Assembly (NCBI GenBank): GCA_013140785.1
Contig: JABFRZ010000037.1
Location: 1-5,300, forward strand
Length of the DNA: 5,300 nucleotides
Reading direction: 5' to 3'
Source of the DNA: Planctomycetota bacterium
Lineage (GTDB): Bacteria; Planctomycetota; UBA1135; GCA-002686595
The notes under the pieces are model-generated. The model saw only the letters and a list, made by a program, of their open reading frames with translations, did no database searches and was not told the DNA's origin. Positions within the stretch are counted from its first letter, which is position 1, and the number at the start of each line of letters is the position of its first letter. The translations under genes and the position numbers were made by a program. This document shows positions 4,390 to 5,300 of this stretch, piece by piece.

Positions 4390-5300
4390 ATGTACGCGCG
4401 CCTCTCCCTCGACATTGGCTGGAGCGACCTCCTCTATGCCGCGCTGGCGAGCGCCGCGGCCGGAGGGCGGGCGCGACGGGCCGCAGGAATCGAGGCGCGT
4501 TTCTCGCCGAGCGGTGACGCCTTCGCGGCGCTTTCCGCGCGCTCGGGCTTCGATCTGTACTTGCGTGCGCTGGCCTTGCCGGCAGGGAGCGACGTGCTCG
4601 TCTCGGGTCTCACGATCCCGCACATGGTGGAGATCCTGGGCGCGCACGAGCTCCGCGCCGTGCCCTTCGCGCTCGATCCCGAGACGCTCGCGCCGCCGCC
4701 CGGCGAGCTGGAGCGCCGCCGCACAGCGCGCACGCGCGCCGTGCTCTTCGCGCACCTCTTCGGCCAGCGCGCCGAGCTCGATCCCCTGCTCGCGTTCGCG
4801 CGACAGCGCGGCCTCCTGGTGTGGGAGGACTGCGCTCAGGCCTACACGGGCGATGCCTGGCGGGGCCACGGCGAGTCCGACCTGGCGCTCTTCAGCTTCG
4901 GCCTGATCAAGACCGCCACCGCGATCCAGGGCGGGATCCTGCGCGTACGGGATGCGCCGCTGCGCGCGCGCATGCACGCGCTGCAGGCCGCCTGGCCGGT
5001 GCAGCCGCGCGCCGACTTCCTGCGGCGCGTCGGCAAGGCGGCGCTCCTGTGCGCGCTCTCACGGCCACGCTTGTTCACGCGTTTCGCTCTACACGTCGAG
5101 GGCTCGGGCCGCGACCTCGACCAGATCCTGCACACCGCCACGCGCAGCTTCCCCGGGCCCGATTTCCTCCCCCGTCTGCGGCGCGCGCCCTCGGCGCCAC
5201 TCCTGGCGTTGCTCGCGCGGCGTCTGGCGCGGCCCGCGGCCTCGGATGCCGAGCGGCGGCGCATCTTCGGGGAGGAGCTGCTGGCCGGGCTGGGCGAAGG
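4390..5300 (+). CDS. DegT/DnrJ/EryC1/StrS-family aminotransferase (3' end beyond window)
   Basis: The frame is open from ATG 4390 to the window edge: 303 codons plus two bases, no stop, so the C-terminus is missing. Family members usually transaminate keto-sugar nucleotides for surface polysaccharide or antibiotic sugars; some have other roles. Visible signatures are SARSGFDLYLRAL (49-61, in place of the usual SGR-A-L segment), GSDVLVSGLTIPHMVEIL (66-83), FAHLFGQRAELDPL (120-133), WEDCAQAYTG (145-154) with PLP-binding D147 and Q150, and LFSFGLIKT (167-175) with catalytic K174. After the lysine the common EGG is AIQGG here. An in-frame TGA at 4375-4377 makes ATG 4390 the first possible start. 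It has no recognisable Shine-Dalgarno, so expression may depend on ribosomes from the upstream minicistron or aminotransferase gene. The region after residue 180 is Arg/Leu-rich and fits a divergent subgroup. The fold and PLP chemistry are well supported, but the substrate is unknown. Confidence 0.85.
   Translation, partial: MYARLSLDIGWSDLLYAALASAAAGGRARRAAGIEARFSPSGDAFAALSARSGFDLYLRALALPAGSDVLVSGLTIPHMVEILGAHELRAVPFALDPETLAPPPGELERRRTARTRAVLFAHLFGQRAELDPLLAFARQRGLLVWEDCAQAYTGDAWRGHGESDLALFSFGLIKTATAIQGGILRVRDAPLRARMHALQAAWPVQPRADFLRRVGKAALLCALSRPRLFTRFALHVEGSGRDLDQILHTATRSFPGPDFLPRLRRAPSAPLLALLARRLARPAASDAERRRIFGEELLAGLGE

Noticed and set aside
3051..4415. A 454-codon minus-strand frame opposite the aminotransferase gene
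   Set aside because: Its composition is Arg/Ala/His/Gly-rich without domain pattern. The plus strand here has a full set of PLP-enzyme motifs.

Overview
This is a GC-rich bacterial chromosomal window with densely packed genes. It holds four complete protein genes, one gene cut by the right edge, and possibly the last codons of another at the left edge. I see no tRNA, rRNA, CRISPR array, insertion sequence or phage gene. Base composition, the thioredoxin-like plus TPR envelope protein and the DegT subfamily wording (SFGLIKT...GG) would fit a high-GC Planctomycetota or Myxococcota-type genome. That placement is inference from style, not from a marker gene.

Layout. Bases 1-102 hold a possible upstream gene tail and a short leader. 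Bases 103-1729 (+) form a tight two-gene unit. The first gene is a ParA/Soj-type ATPase (103-966). Seven bases later comes a 251-residue protein (974-1729) with two helix-hairpin-helix-like segments joined by a very acidic linker. It sits where parB would normally be but shows no ParB features. Bases 1730-1759 are a short convergent junction. Bases 1760-2902 (-) encode an exported thioredoxin-fold protein whose CxxC is replaced by N-A-Y-S, followed by TPR-like helices. Bases 2903-3068 are a divergent control region. It has a good sigma70-type promoter for the minus-strand gene and, on the plus strand, a strong Shine-Dalgarno that points to an ATG out of frame with the following gene. Bases 3069-4337 (+) encode a class I/II PLP aminotransferase with a complete active site. 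Bases 4390-5300 (+, running off the window) encode a DegT/DnrJ/EryC1/StrS-family PLP enzyme, which has no stop codon inside the window.

How the parts may work together. The ParA-like ATPase and the acidic two-HhH protein are probably co-translated and may form a DNA- or cargo-positioning pair. The two PLP enzymes are co-directional and 52 bp apart, so they are probably co-transcribed. The class I enzyme suggests amino-acid transamination and the DegT enzyme suggests amino-sugar or surface-glycan synthesis, but no sugar-pathway neighbour is visible. The thioredoxin-like gene reads the other way and looks functionally separate.

The points most worth checking are the non-ParB partner of ParA, the lost redox motif in the thioredoxin-like protein, and two places where the best ribosome-binding site and ATG do not lead into the downstream enzyme. 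I found no clear previously undescribed system. The ParA/acidic-HhH pair is the nearest candidate.
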